DNA from: an uncultured Collinsella sp.
Lineage (GTDB): Bacteria; Actinomycetota; Coriobacteriia; Coriobacteriales; Coriobacteriaceae
Reading direction: 5' to 3'
Assembly (NCBI GenBank): GCA_958439425.1
Contig: CAUBVH010000047.1
Location: 1-6,862 of the forward strand
Length of the DNA stretch: 6,862 nt
A program made the position numbers and the translations under genes. Below are positions 1 through 6,334 of the stretch, piece by piece; position 1 is the stretch's first letter, and the number at the start of each line of letters is the position of its first letter. A model generated the notes under the pieces. It searched no databases. It had not been told where the DNA came from and worked only from the letters and a program-made list of their open reading frames with translations.

Positions 1-1
1 C

Positions 2-610
2 CAGTCCGCGATCGAGGAGTTCGAGAAGCATCAGTTTGACCTGGTCGTGCTCGACCTTATGCTCCCCAAGATCCCCGGCGAGCGCGTTTGCCGCACCATT
101 CGCGATACCTCGGATGTCCCCATCATCATGCTGACGGCTAAGGGCGAGATCGAGGACCGTATTATCGGTCTTGAGCTCGGCGCCGACGACTATCTGATTA
201 AGCCGTTCTCGCCGCGCGAGCTTGTCGCGCGCGTACGCGCCTTGTTCCGCCGTGCCCATCAGGCCGACGAGCCAGCCGTCGAGGTACTCGACTTCGGCGA
301 TCTGGTCATCGATATCTCGGGCCACAAGATTTTGGTCGAGGGCAAGGAAGTCGACCTGACGGCTTCCGAGTTTAAGCTGCTCACCACGCTTGCCCGTCAC
401 CCCGGTCGCGTCTACAACCGCATGGAGCTGGTCGAGAAGGTGCTCGGCTACGACTTTGAGGGCTATGAGCGCACCATCGATAGCCACGTGAAGAACCTTC
501 GCGCCAAGCTGGGCGATGATCCCAAGAAGCCCAAGTGGCTCTACACCGTCCACGGTGTCGGCTATCGCTTCGAGGCTCCGGCCAAGACCGATAAGTCGGA
601 CGAGAAATAG
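2..610 (+). CDS. OmpR/PhoB-family DNA-binding response regulator, 5' end cut off by the window
   Basis: This is the cytoplasmic output half of a two-component system: a receiver domain phosphorylated by a histidine kinase, joined to a winged-helix DNA-binding domain. The frame is already open at base 2, so the true start lies outside the window. GTG at 47 is only the Val of the VLDLMLP strand. Receiver landmarks are the phospho-acceptor Asp (53-55) in VLDLMLP, the conserved Thr (134-136) in MLTAK, and the conserved Lys (200-202) in LIKPFSP. The C-terminal half shows the OmpR-type winged helix, with LTASEFKLL, then the recognition-helix stretch ERTIDSHVKNLRAKLG, and the wing VHGVGYRF. The acidic patch preceding the phospho-Asp strand is missing with the 5' end. 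The kinase gene follows 11 bases after the stop, so the two are very likely co-transcribed and cognate. The regulon cannot be read from the sequence. Confidence 0.96.
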   Translation, partial: QSAIEEFEKHQFDLVVLDLMLPKIPGERVCRTIRDTSDVPIIMLTAKGEIEDRIIGLELGADDYLIKPFSPRELVARVRALFRRAHQADEPAVEVLDFGDLVIDISGHKILVEGKEVDLTASEFKLLTTLARHPGRVYNRMELVEKVLGYDFEGYERTIDSHVKNLRAKLGDDPKKPKWLYTVHGVGYRFEAPAKTDKSDEK

Positions 611-621
611 GGAAATCACAT

Positions 622-2187
622 ATGACACCTGCGCGCTTTGAAATCGGACAAAAGCACAAGCAGGAGAGCGAGGCGGGTTCCAAGGCTAGTTGGAACACGC
701 CTCGTTCCGATTCACGGCCAACGATGAGCTATCCCTCGCGTATGGCCCTGGCTTTTGCCCTGACATCGCTCATGACGGTATTGGTGCTGGTGGGCGTAGT
801 CTCCGTTGTATGGGGCACGGTTTTTACGGATTACACGCGCTCCAATATTGTCGAAATCGCCAATTCCGCAGCCGAAAAGCTTGCGACGTCGTACGAGGAA
901 AACGGCAATTGGACCGCGGGGGAGTTGCGTGCGGTCGCGACATCGAGCTTGGTGTCCGACGATCTTGGCATGCAGGTCGTCAATAAAAAGGGCGTCATCG
1001 TCTACGACGACTCGTGGCCCTCGGCAAGCGCTACTGCCGATGTGCGCGAAAATCAGGCGACGACCGACGGTACGAGCGGAAAGAAGGCATCGCACAGCCC
1101 GGTCTCGTCTGCTCCCACCGATTCCAATAGTGTTGCCAACGTTGAGATCGTGACGTCCTCCGGCGAGCACGTGGGTCAGGTCAAATTGTGGGCGATTGGC
1201 TCCGATGCCCTGCTCACCAAGGCAGACTCAGCATTCAGAGAAAAGACCTTTAACGCCATGGCCCTTGCTGCGGTTGTGGCCGTCTGCATCTCGGTCGTTA
1301 TCGGATCACTCGTGTCGCGCATGCTCACCAAGCCGATTCATCGTATTACCAGCACCGCCAAGCAGATCCGCGATGGAGACCTGTCCGCTCGTACGGGCTT
1401 GCGCGGCGATGATGAGATCGATCAGCTGGGAGAGACCTTCGACGAGATGGCCACCTCGCTCGAGAAGGACATGAAGCACGAGAAGCGCCTGACTTCCGAT
1501 GTGGCTCATGAGCTGCGCACGCCGCTCATGGCCATGCTTGCAACGGTCGAGGCCATGCAAGACGGTGTGTATCCCACCGACGACGAGCATCTGGAGACGG
1601 TCGCTTCCGAGACGCGCCGCCTGGCCCGTCTGGTGCAGCAGATGCTCGACCTGTCGCGCATGGAAAACAGCACGGCGCCGCTCAATCTTGAACCGGTGGA
1701 CATGGTTCCGTTCGTGCGATCGATTGTGAACGGCCAGGAGCGTCTGTTTGCCGACCGAGACCTTCGTCTTCGCTTTGCAGATGAAACCCAGGGGCACGAC
1801 GATGTCGTCGAGGCCGATCCCGACATGATCACGCAGTGCGTCATCAACCTCATGAGCAACGCCATGCGCTACACCCCCGAGGGCGGATGGGTCGTGGTGT
1901 CGGTGCTCAGTGACCGCAAGCACGTCGATATCGCGGTTTCGGATACGGGCATCGGTATCGCCAAGGATGATTTGTCGCGCATCTTCGGTCGTTTTTGGCG
2001 TGCCGACGCCAGCCGCGCCCGCGAAGCGGGTGGCCTGGGCGTGGGTCTCGCCGTGACTAAACAGATCGTCGAGCGCCATCATGGCTACATTTCCGTGGAG
2101 TCGGAGCTTGGAAAGGGTACGACTTTTACGATTCATCTGCCTCGCGAGCACACGGCGGACGCGGCATCTACTACAATGGAGCACTAG
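622..2187 (+). CDS. Membrane sensor histidine kinase (HAMP, HisKA, HATPase), partner of the upstream regulator
   Basis: It senses an unknown extracytoplasmic signal and phosphorylates the adjacent regulator. With the ATG at 622 it has 521 residues. A hydrophilic N-terminus of about 40 residues precedes TM1 (about 41-68). An extracytoplasmic region (about 69-211) follows, with a Ser/Thr/Ala-rich stretch at about 133-172 that is probably unstructured. TM2 is at about 212-234 and a HAMP linker at about 235-287. The H-box has the phospho-acceptor His296 in VAHELRTP. The N-box Asn413 lies in LMSNAMRYTP, the G1 box DTGIGI at 441-446, the F-box as IFGRFWRAD, and the G2 box GGLGVGLAV at 470-478. All catalytic boxes are intact. 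The ribosome binding site before 622 is weak (GGGAAA), so internal ATGs at 724 or 751, just before TM1, are possible alternative starts. The architecture matches PhoR/BaeS-like kinases, but the extracytoplasmic part identifies no ligand. Confidence 0.95.
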   Translation: MTPARFEIGQKHKQESEAGSKASWNTPRSDSRPTMSYPSRMALAFALTSLMTVLVLVGVVSVVWGTVFTDYTRSNIVEIANSAAEKLATSYEENGNWTAGELRAVATSSLVSDDLGMQVVNKKGVIVYDDSWPSASATADVRENQATTDGTSGKKASHSPVSSAPTDSNSVANVEIVTSSGEHVGQVKLWAIGSDALLTKADSAFREKTFNAMALAAVVAVCISVVIGSLVSRMLTKPIHRITSTAKQIRDGDLSARTGLRGDDEIDQLGETFDEMATSLEKDMKHEKRLTSDVAHELRTPLMAMLATVEAMQDGVYPTDDEHLETVASETRRLARLVQQMLDLSRMENSTAPLNLEPVDMVPFVRSIVNGQERLFADRDLRLRFADETQGHDDVVEADPDMITQCVINLMSNAMRYTPEGGWVVVSVLSDRKHVDIAVSDTGIGIAKDDLSRIFGRFWRADASRAREAGGLGVGLAVTKQIVERHHGYISVESELGKGTTFTIHLPREHTADAASTTMEH

Positions 2188-2246
2188 CTTTTCGCTATTC
2201 GGTGAAGGAGGGGTTTCGTCCCTGCCGCTCCGAGTTTGCGAAAACG

Positions 2247-2264
2247 TGCGGGAAAGAACCCGCA
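2247..2264 (+). promoter_or_regulatory. Hairpin in the kinase-purC spacer
   Basis: TGCGGG (2247-2252) and CCCGCA (2259-2264) form a 6 bp stem with loop AAAGAA. It is followed by TTACTGTCGTATTTTG, which is not a clean T-tract. It may be a weak terminator or attenuator between the two-component genes and purC, or simply an mRNA stem. I see no convincing sigma70 promoter for purC in the 109-base spacer. Confidence 0.35.
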
Positions 2265-2282
2265 TTACTGTCGTATTTTGGT

Positions 2283-2288
2283 AAGGAG
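2283..2288 (+). promoter_or_regulatory. Ribosome binding site that fixes the purC start
   Basis: AAGGAG sits 8 bases before GTG 2297. The longer in-frame GTG at 2288 overlaps the last base of this site and so cannot use it. ATG 2306 is 17 bases away. GTG 2297 is therefore the best start. Confidence 0.75.
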
Positions 2289-2296
2289 TGACTCAC

Positions 2297-3184
2297 GTGA
2301 CAACGATGGAGCGTCGTCCGGATTCCCGTGGCAAGGTTCGTGATATCTACGATGCCGGTGAAAACCTGCTGATGGTCGCCACCGACCGCATTTCTGCGTT
2401 CGACTTCATTCTTCCCGACGAGATTCCGTTTAAGGGAGAGGTGCTCAACCGCATCTCGGCATTCTGGTTTGATAAGTTTGCCGACATCGTTCCCAACCAC
2501 CTCGTTTCCATCGACCCGGCGGATTTCCCCGAGGAGTTTGCCGAGTATCGTGACTACCTCGCAGGCCGCGCCATGCTGGTCAAGAAGGCCCAGACGATTC
2601 CTATCGAGTGCATCGTCCGCGGCTATCTGACCGGTTCGGGCAAGAAGACCTATGACGAGAACGGTACCGTCTGCGGCATTCAGCTGCCCGAGGGTCTGAC
2701 CGAGGCCTCCAAGCTTCCCGAGCCGCTGTTCACGCCGTCCACGAAGGCCGAGATCGGCGACCACGACGAGAACATTTCGTTCGAGCGTTGCTGCGAGATC
2801 GTGGGCGAGGACATCGCCGCGCAGATTCGCGACCTGTCCCTCAAGATTTACAAGGCCGCTGCCGAGTATGCCGCGACTCGAGGCATCATCATCGCCGACA
2901 CCAAGTTCGAGTTTGGTGTCATCGATGGTAAGGTTACGCTGATCGACGAGTGCCTCACGCCCGACTCCAGCCGTTTCTGGCCTGCCGCCAGCTACGAGGA
3001 GGGCAAGATTCAGCCCAGCTACGACAAACAATTCGTCCGCAATTGGCTCAAGGCCAACTGGGATATGACGGGGGAGACCCCGCACCTGCCCGCCGAGGTC
3101 ATCGATGGCACGTCCGAGCGCTATCGCGAGGCCTTCCAAATCATCACGGGCTCCCAGTTCACAAGCATGAAGGAGAACGCGTAA
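2297..3184 (+). CDS. purC: Phosphoribosylaminoimidazole-succinocarboxamide synthase (SAICAR synthase)
   Basis: This cytoplasmic enzyme of de novo purine synthesis joins CAIR and aspartate using ATP to make SAICAR. The chosen GTG gives 295 residues. That matches the longer PurC/ADE1 form rather than the roughly 240-residue form of many Gram-negatives. Visible motifs are the N-terminal nucleotide-binding strand GKVRDIYD (Lys13 of GK), ATDRISAFD, the first family signature PIECIVRGYLTGSGKK (from about residue 102), the second signature IADTKFEFG (about 199-207), and the acidic metal-binding segment LIDECLTPDSSRFWP. Nothing is missing and there is no frameshift. The downstream gene begins at the base after the stop, so the two are translationally linked. 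The ribosome binding site AAGGAG for the next gene lies inside the last purC codons. No other pur genes are in the window. No recognisable purine riboswitch or operator was seen upstream. Confidence 0.97.
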   Translation: MTTMERRPDSRGKVRDIYDAGENLLMVATDRISAFDFILPDEIPFKGEVLNRISAFWFDKFADIVPNHLVSIDPADFPEEFAEYRDYLAGRAMLVKKAQTIPIECIVRGYLTGSGKKTYDENGTVCGIQLPEGLTEASKLPEPLFTPSTKAEIGDHDENISFERCCEIVGEDIAAQIRDLSLKIYKAAAEYAATRGIIIADTKFEFGVIDGKVTLIDECLTPDSSRFWPAASYEEGKIQPSYDKQFVRNWLKANWDMTGETPHLPAEVIDGTSERYREAFQIITGSQFTSMKENA

Positions 3185-3760
3185 GTGAGTACCCGCAGCG
3201 CCACGAACAAGCGCACGCAATCCCGCGAGGTTACCGGGGTTGCGCGCAAGTCCGCCGCATCCGCTAAGCCCGCCCGTCAGGCAGCGAGCTCTGTTCACGT
3301 CGTGCCGGCATCATCCAAGGCACGCCGTAAAGAGCTCGAGAAGGGCGAAAACCTGGAAGGCCTTTCCAAGGAGGAAAAGCGCGCCCGCAAGGCCAAGCAG
3401 CGCGCCCGCGAGGATCGTATCTACACGGTGTCGAATATCCTTCTCAAGCAGGATGAGGACTACACCAAGCGCCGCCGTATTTGGTGGGCCGTGCTCGCTA
3501 TCGGCATGGTGTTCATCGTGGCAATTTGGGTTTCGTTCTACTTCGTTCCCGGCGGCACGGTGTCCAGTCCCGTCCAGATGGTCGGCATCGTTTTGTCCTA
3601 TGTCATCATTCTGGGTGACTTTATCTACGACTTCGTTCGTATTCGTCCCCTGCGCAACATGTACCGCACGCAGGCCGAGGGCATGTCCGAGAACAAGCTC
3701 AACGCTCTTATTGAGCGCGCGGCTGCCGAGGAGGACACGAAGGCCTCCAAGAAGAAGTAG
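3185..3760 (+). CDS. Small basic two-TM membrane protein, function unknown
   Basis: I do not recognise this 191-residue protein as a named family. GTG 3185 follows the purC stop with no gap and is served by AAGGAG at 3170-3175 (9-base spacing), so the start is well supported. Residues 1-98 are hydrophilic, rich in Lys, Arg, Ala and Ser, with a charged helix-forming stretch KEEKRARKAKQRARED at about 62-77 that may be coiled coil. Two hydrophobic segments follow at about 99-121 and 130-152, separated by a short Pro/Gly loop (VPGGTVSSP). The KRRR before TM1 and RIRPLRNMYR after TM2 predict both ends inside by the positive-inside rule. The tail is charged and ends in KASKKK. Co-transcription with purC looks certain from the spacing, but it may reflect genome compactness rather than a role in purine synthesis. 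A strong terminator follows. Confidence 0.85.
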   Translation: MSTRSATNKRTQSREVTGVARKSAASAKPARQAASSVHVVPASSKARRKELEKGENLEGLSKEEKRARKAKQRAREDRIYTVSNILLKQDEDYTKRRRIWWAVLAIGMVFIVAIWVSFYFVPGGTVSSPVQMVGIVLSYVIILGDFIYDFVRIRPLRNMYRTQAEGMSENKLNALIERAAAEEDTKASKKK

Positions 3761-3763
3761 CGC

Positions 3764-3793
3764 TTGTATCCATACTTATCGCTAAGATATAAG
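3764..3793 (+). promoter_or_regulatory. Possible promoter for the aminopeptidase gene, interleaved with the upstream terminator
   Basis: TTGTAT (3764-3769, 3 of 6 to -35) and TATAAG (3788-3793, 5 of 6 to -10) are 18 bases apart. Transcription would start near 3799-3801, inside the terminator stem. Such a transcript would lack most of the 5' arm of the stem and so would escape termination. This is inferred from sequence only and the -35 is poor. Confidence 0.3.
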
Positions 3794-3821
3794 GCGCGTC
3801 GTTTTTGCGGCGCGCCTTTTT
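3793..3821 (+). terminator. Strong rho-independent terminator closing the purC operon
   Basis: GGCGCGTCG (3793-3801) pairs with CGGCGCGCC (3808-3816), including one T-G pair, around loop TTTTTG. The T-run 3817-3821 follows. Two A's before the stem extend the pairing into the T-run. Confidence 0.9.
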
Positions 3822-3849
3822 ACTGTTCTATAGATAGATGGAGTGGCAC

Positions 3850-5130
3850 ATGATTCGAGCTGCCCTGACGGTCGAAGAAGCTCTGGAGGGCATGAAGGCC
3901 CTGGAGCCCAAGATTAAAAACTATGCGCGTCTGGTTGTCCGCAAGGGCGTAAACGTCAAGCCCGGCCAGGAGGTTGTCGTTCAGTCTCCGGTCGAGTGCG
4001 CATCCTTTGCCCGCGTGGTGGTCGCGGAGGCTTATGAAGCCGGCGCTGGCCACGTGACGGTTATTTGGGCCGATGATGCCGTGACGAGGCTCACGTACGA
4101 GCATGTCGATAAAAGCTATTTTGAGCAGACGCCCGAGTGGAAGCGCTTGCAGTTGGATTCCCTGGCCCAGGACGGTGCCTGCTTTATCTTTATCGAGGGT
4201 GCGGACCCAGCGGCTCTGAAGGGCATTGACCCCGCCAAGCCCGCCGCGGCTTCCAAGGCAAGGAATACGCAGTGCAAGGTCTTCCGCCGTGGACTGGACT
4301 ACAACATCAACCCGTGGTGCATCGCCGGCGCTCCGGTCGTGGCTTGGGCGCACGAGGTGTTCCCGGGAGACGCCGATGAGGTTGCAATCTATAAGCTGTG
4401 GAATGCGATTCTGCACACCGCTCGTGCCGATGGCCAGGACCCGGAGAGCGACTGGGAACTCCATGACGCGGCGTTCGAAAAGAATTTGCACTTCCTGAAC
4501 GACAATCGTTTTGACCGCCTGCATTACATCGCGGAAAATGGAACCGATCTGACGATTGGCATGACGAAGGGTCACGAGTGGGCCGGCGGCAAGGGCAAGA
4601 CGCCCGATGGGCACCCCTTCTTCCCCAACATTCCCACCGAGGAAGTTTTCACCTCGCCTGATCGTATGCGCGCCGACGGTATCGTGTACTCGGCCATGCC
4701 GCTCATTCACCACGGGAACAAGGTTGACGATTTTTGGATTAAGTTCGAGGCCGGCCGCGTAGTGGACTACGATGCCCGCGTGGGCAAGGCGACGCTTGCG
4801 AGCATCATTGACACCGACGAAGGTGCCGCTCGTTTGGGTGAGGTCGCGCTCATCTCCAAGAACACGCCGATCCGCGAAAGTGGCGTTCTGTTCTATGACA
4901 CGCTCTATGACGAGAACGCTAGCTGCCATCTCGCGCTAGGTGTCGGTTTCCCCGAATGTATCGAGGATGGGTACGACATGTCCAAGGAGGAGCTCCTGGA
5001 GCATGGTGTTAACGTCTCGAGCACGCACGTCGATTTTATGATCGGCACGGACGACATCGATATTACGGGCATTACGCCTGATGGACGTGAAGTTGTGATT
5101 TTCCAGAACGGCCAATGGAGTTGGGAATAG
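3850..5130 (+). CDS. M29-family metallo-aminopeptidase (AmpS/PepS/aminopeptidase T type)
   Basis: It is a probable cytoplasmic two-metal exopeptidase that removes N-terminal residues from peptides. ATG 3850 is preferred because GGAG (3840-3843) lies 6 bases before it. ATG 3838 in the same frame has no ribosome binding site. This gives 426 residues, about the usual M29 length. The N-terminal half has the family pattern with VNVKPGQEVVVQSP. The C-terminal half carries the metal site: the Glu pair in PTEEVF (264-265), Glu331 in RLGEVAL, His360 in DENASCHLALG, and His393 and Asp395 in STHVDFMIG. Spacing from Glu331 to His360 (29) and from His360 to His393 (33) fits the staphylococcal AmpS arrangement as I remember it. 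The position 7 after His360, where AmpS/AmpT are reported to have a catalytic Tyr, is Phe367 here. The gene appears to be a single unit between two terminators, with the tRNA promoter overlapping its 3' end. Confidence 0.95.
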   Translation: MIRAALTVEEALEGMKALEPKIKNYARLVVRKGVNVKPGQEVVVQSPVECASFARVVVAEAYEAGAGHVTVIWADDAVTRLTYEHVDKSYFEQTPEWKRLQLDSLAQDGACFIFIEGADPAALKGIDPAKPAAASKARNTQCKVFRRGLDYNINPWCIAGAPVVAWAHEVFPGDADEVAIYKLWNAILHTARADGQDPESDWELHDAAFEKNLHFLNDNRFDRLHYIAENGTDLTIGMTKGHEWAGGKGKTPDGHPFFPNIPTEEVFTSPDRMRADGIVYSAMPLIHHGNKVDDFWIKFEAGRVVDYDARVGKATLASIIDTDEGAARLGEVALISKNTPIRESGVLFYDTLYDENASCHLALGVGFPECIEDGYDMSKEELLEHGVNVSSTHVDFMIGTDDIDITGITPDGREVVIFQNGQWSWE

Positions 5131-5149
5131 TCCCAGACCGTGGTACAAT
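5121..5149 (+). promoter_or_regulatory. Sigma70-type promoter of tRNA-Lys
   Basis: TTGGGA (5121-5126) lies in the last codons of the aminopeptidase gene. After a 17-base spacer comes TACAAT (5144-5149), with TGG just before it forming an extended -10. Initiation would fall near 5156-5157, two or three bases before the mature tRNA, so little 5' trimming is needed. The -10 sits between the inverted repeat GTGG (5140-5143) and CCAC (5151-5154). Confidence 0.75.
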
Positions 5150-5158
5150 GCCACCCGC

Positions 5159-5234
5159 GGGCCGTTAGCTCAGCTGGCAGAGCAGGGGACTTTTAATCCC
5201 AAGGTCCAGGGTTCGAACCCCTGACGGCCCACCA
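5159..5234 (+). tRNA. tRNA-Lys, anticodon TTT, with encoded CCA
   Basis: The 76-base gene folds into a complete cloverleaf. The acceptor stem GGGCCGT (5159-5165) pairs with ACGGCCC (5224-5230), followed by discriminator A and CCA. The D arm is GCTC/GAGC around AGCTGGCA. The anticodon loop is CTTTTAA with TTT at 5192-5194. The variable loop is AGGTC, and the T arm is CAGGG, TTCGAAC, CCCTG. The anticodon stem GGGGA/TCCCA has a G-A mismatch at its outer pair (27-43). The 3' end is partly duplicated downstream, as expected at an integration site. Confidence 0.97.
5215..5233 (+). repeat. tRNA-Lys 3'-end repeat, copy 1 (inside the gene)
   Basis: GAACCCCTGACGGCCCACC is identical to 5391-5409. It covers the 3' half of the T loop, the T stem, the acceptor stem and CC. 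Flanking bases differ on both sides. Confidence 0.9.
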
Positions 5235-5300
5235 TAGAATAGAAAAGCGACTGGCGGATGCCGGCCGCTTTTTTGTTGCCTAGGCATGGGTTCGAACCCG
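5233..5300 (+). repeat. Terminator-plus-palindrome module, copy 1
   Basis: Order: CATAGAATAGAAA (5233-5245), a GCGA-led hairpin, a T-tract, GTTG, nine variable bases, then GGGTTCGAACCCG (5288-5300). The same order recurs at 6517-6583 with both ends conserved exactly and the middle diverged but still pairing. Confidence 0.75.
5243..5274 (+). terminator. Rho-independent terminator of tRNA-Lys
   Basis: AAAAGCG (5243-5249) and CTGGC (5251-5255) pair with GCCGG (5260-5264) and CGCTTTT (5266-5272). There is a GGAT loop, one A-C mismatch and one T-G pair. The T-run is 5269-5274. Confidence 0.85.
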
Positions 5301-5319
5301 TCGGGGCGCGGAGCTGAGT

Positions 5320-5389
5320 AAACGCGTGAGCGTTTGCCAGCGCAGCGCGCAAGGCGCGAAGCGCCGCAGCGGCCGCCTGCGGAGCAGGC
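5320..5389 (+). other. Array of three GC-rich hairpins between the tRNA and traX
   Basis: Three perfect short stems follow each other: AAACGC-gtga-GCGTTT (5320-5335), GGCGC-gaa-GCGCC (5353-5365) and GCCTGC-gga-GCAGGC (5375-5389). The sequence is very G/C-rich, unlike the A/T-richer gene that follows. No T-tract follows any stem, so they do not look like terminators. They may be part of a structured RNA, a leader of the traX-like gene, or the folded end of a mobile element. I see no convincing promoter in 5275-5427. Confidence 0.6.
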
Positions 5390-5390
5390 T

Positions 5391-5409
5391 GAACCCCTGA
5401 CGGCCCACC
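5391..5409 (+). repeat. tRNA-Lys 3'-end repeat, copy 2 (att-like)
   Basis: This is an exact 19-base copy of 5215-5233, ending one base short of the tRNA CCA end (CCC instead of CCA). Just upstream, GAGCAGG (5382-5388) also matches the D-arm/anticodon-stem junction of the tRNA. The copy could therefore be a tRNA fragment that lost its anticodon arm, rather than a bare att core. Confidence 0.85.
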
Positions 5410-5427
5410 CAAAGTAAGGAATACGAA

Positions 5428-6225
5428 ATGAAAACAAATAGATACGGAATTAGCGGCAGCACATTAAAGATAATAGCAGCCATTTCGATGGTTCTCGATC
5501 ATGTAAGCAGGATCGTCCTGACCAATGGAATCATGACTCACGCATCGTACAGTCAGATATCAGACGAACAGTGGGCGATTCTAAGCGAGGCTTCGGATGT
5601 GCTTCATGTTCTTGGCAGAATTGCATTTCCCTTATTTTGCTTTTTGATAGTTGAGGGATTTTTGCATACTCATGACATAAAGAAGTACCTGCGAAATATG
5701 CTTGTCTTCGCAATCATTGCGGAGCCCATATACGATTTCGTTCAAACCGGGCAACTATTCGACCTTCGGCAACAAAATGTTATGTGTGAGCTCCTGCTTT
5801 CCTTGGTCTTTTTGATTATTCTGGAAAAGATACGAAGCCTTTCAAAATGGAAGAGATGCATCGCAGAAATTGCTCTGATTGTTTTGACAGCACTGGCAGC
5901 TGAATACACTAAACTAGATGGCGGTGTGTATGGCATTCTGCTTGTGGCTGCATTCTATTTATTCCACGACAGCAAGGGCAAGATGTTCTTTGCTGCAGTA
6001 TGCGCAGTGCTCCTTTCGTCATGCCATATAGTTGGCGGCGGATTTGAGCTTGCTGCGGCTAATGTACTTAATCCTGATGTTGCTGCCGCGGTCGTTTCGT
6101 TGCTGCTTATCAATTTTTATAATGGCAAGCGAGGGCTGAGGCTGAAATACTTCTTCTACATTTTCTATCCGGCACATCTTGCTCTGCTTTATGGTGTCTC
6201 ACTTATTGTTTTGAACTGTCTTTAA
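5428..6225 (+). CDS. TraX-family integral membrane protein
   Basis: This is a 265-residue polytopic protein. In the F plasmid, TraX N-acetylates pilin. Chromosomal homologues in Gram-positive bacteria have no established substrate, so acyl transfer is only a family-level guess. ATG 5428 has AAGGA at 5416-5420 (7-base spacing). Family-like features are a short basic N-terminus, MVLDH (21-25) in the first membrane segment, GRIAFPLFCFLIVEGF (63-78) with the following Thr-His and Lys/Tyr/Arg stretch, AEPIYDF (98-104), ELLLSLVFLIIL (121-132), DGGVYGILLVAAFYLF (164-179) and YPAHLALLY near the C-terminus (247-255). About eight hydrophobic segments are visible. Codons such as AGA, ATA and AAA and A/T third positions are far commoner than in the upstream genes, suggesting acquisition by transfer. 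It lies between two copies of the terminator-palindrome module beside tRNA-Lys, which fits cargo of a small island. Confidence 0.88.
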   Translation: MKTNRYGISGSTLKIIAAISMVLDHVSRIVLTNGIMTHASYSQISDEQWAILSEASDVLHVLGRIAFPLFCFLIVEGFLHTHDIKKYLRNMLVFAIIAEPIYDFVQTGQLFDLRQQNVMCELLLSLVFLIILEKIRSLSKWKRCIAEIALIVLTALAAEYTKLDGGVYGILLVAAFYLFHDSKGKMFFAAVCAVLLSSCHIVGGGFELAAANVLNPDVAAAVVSLLLINFYNGKRGLRLKYFFYIFYPAHLALLYGVSLIVLNCL

Positions 6226-6334
6226 AAACTCTCAAACAAGTCTCTGAAAGCAGAAACAAATTGACCCTAAGACTGCTTGTGAATTTCCGGAAGACCTGAG
6301 AGATGCGAGGATAGACAACGAGGGCTGCAGAAAG

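Noticed and set aside
2288..2296. GTG 2288 as the purC start
   Set aside because: It overlaps the AAGGAG ribosome binding site. GTG 2297 has ideal spacing from it.
3829..3834. TATAGA as -10 of the aminopeptidase promoter
   Set aside because: The paired -35 would be TTGCGG within the terminator stem, and the start would fall on the ribosome binding site, leaving almost no leader.
3838..3849. ATG 3838 as the aminopeptidase start
   Set aside because: No ribosome binding site precedes it, and the GGAG serving ATG 3850 lies within these codons.
1306..4929. Long minus-strand open frames (1306-2265, 2195-3298, 3820-4929)
   Set aside because: They lie opposite the kinase, purC and aminopeptidase genes, which have clear family motifs. 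Such antisense frames are expected from the strong codon bias of GC-rich genes. Their predicted proteins are rich in Arg, Leu, Gly and His and show no motif.
5288..5409. Second complete tRNA gene
   Set aside because: No anticodon arm or proper T stem can be formed; only the 3' half is tRNA-like. I report it as a fragment instead.
5165..5483. Minus-strand frames across tRNA-Lys and the hairpin array, with GGPSGVRTLDLG-like sequence
   Set aside because: This is the translation of the tRNA antisense strand, a well-known false gene type. The similar motif in overlapping frames only reflects the repeated tRNA 3' end.
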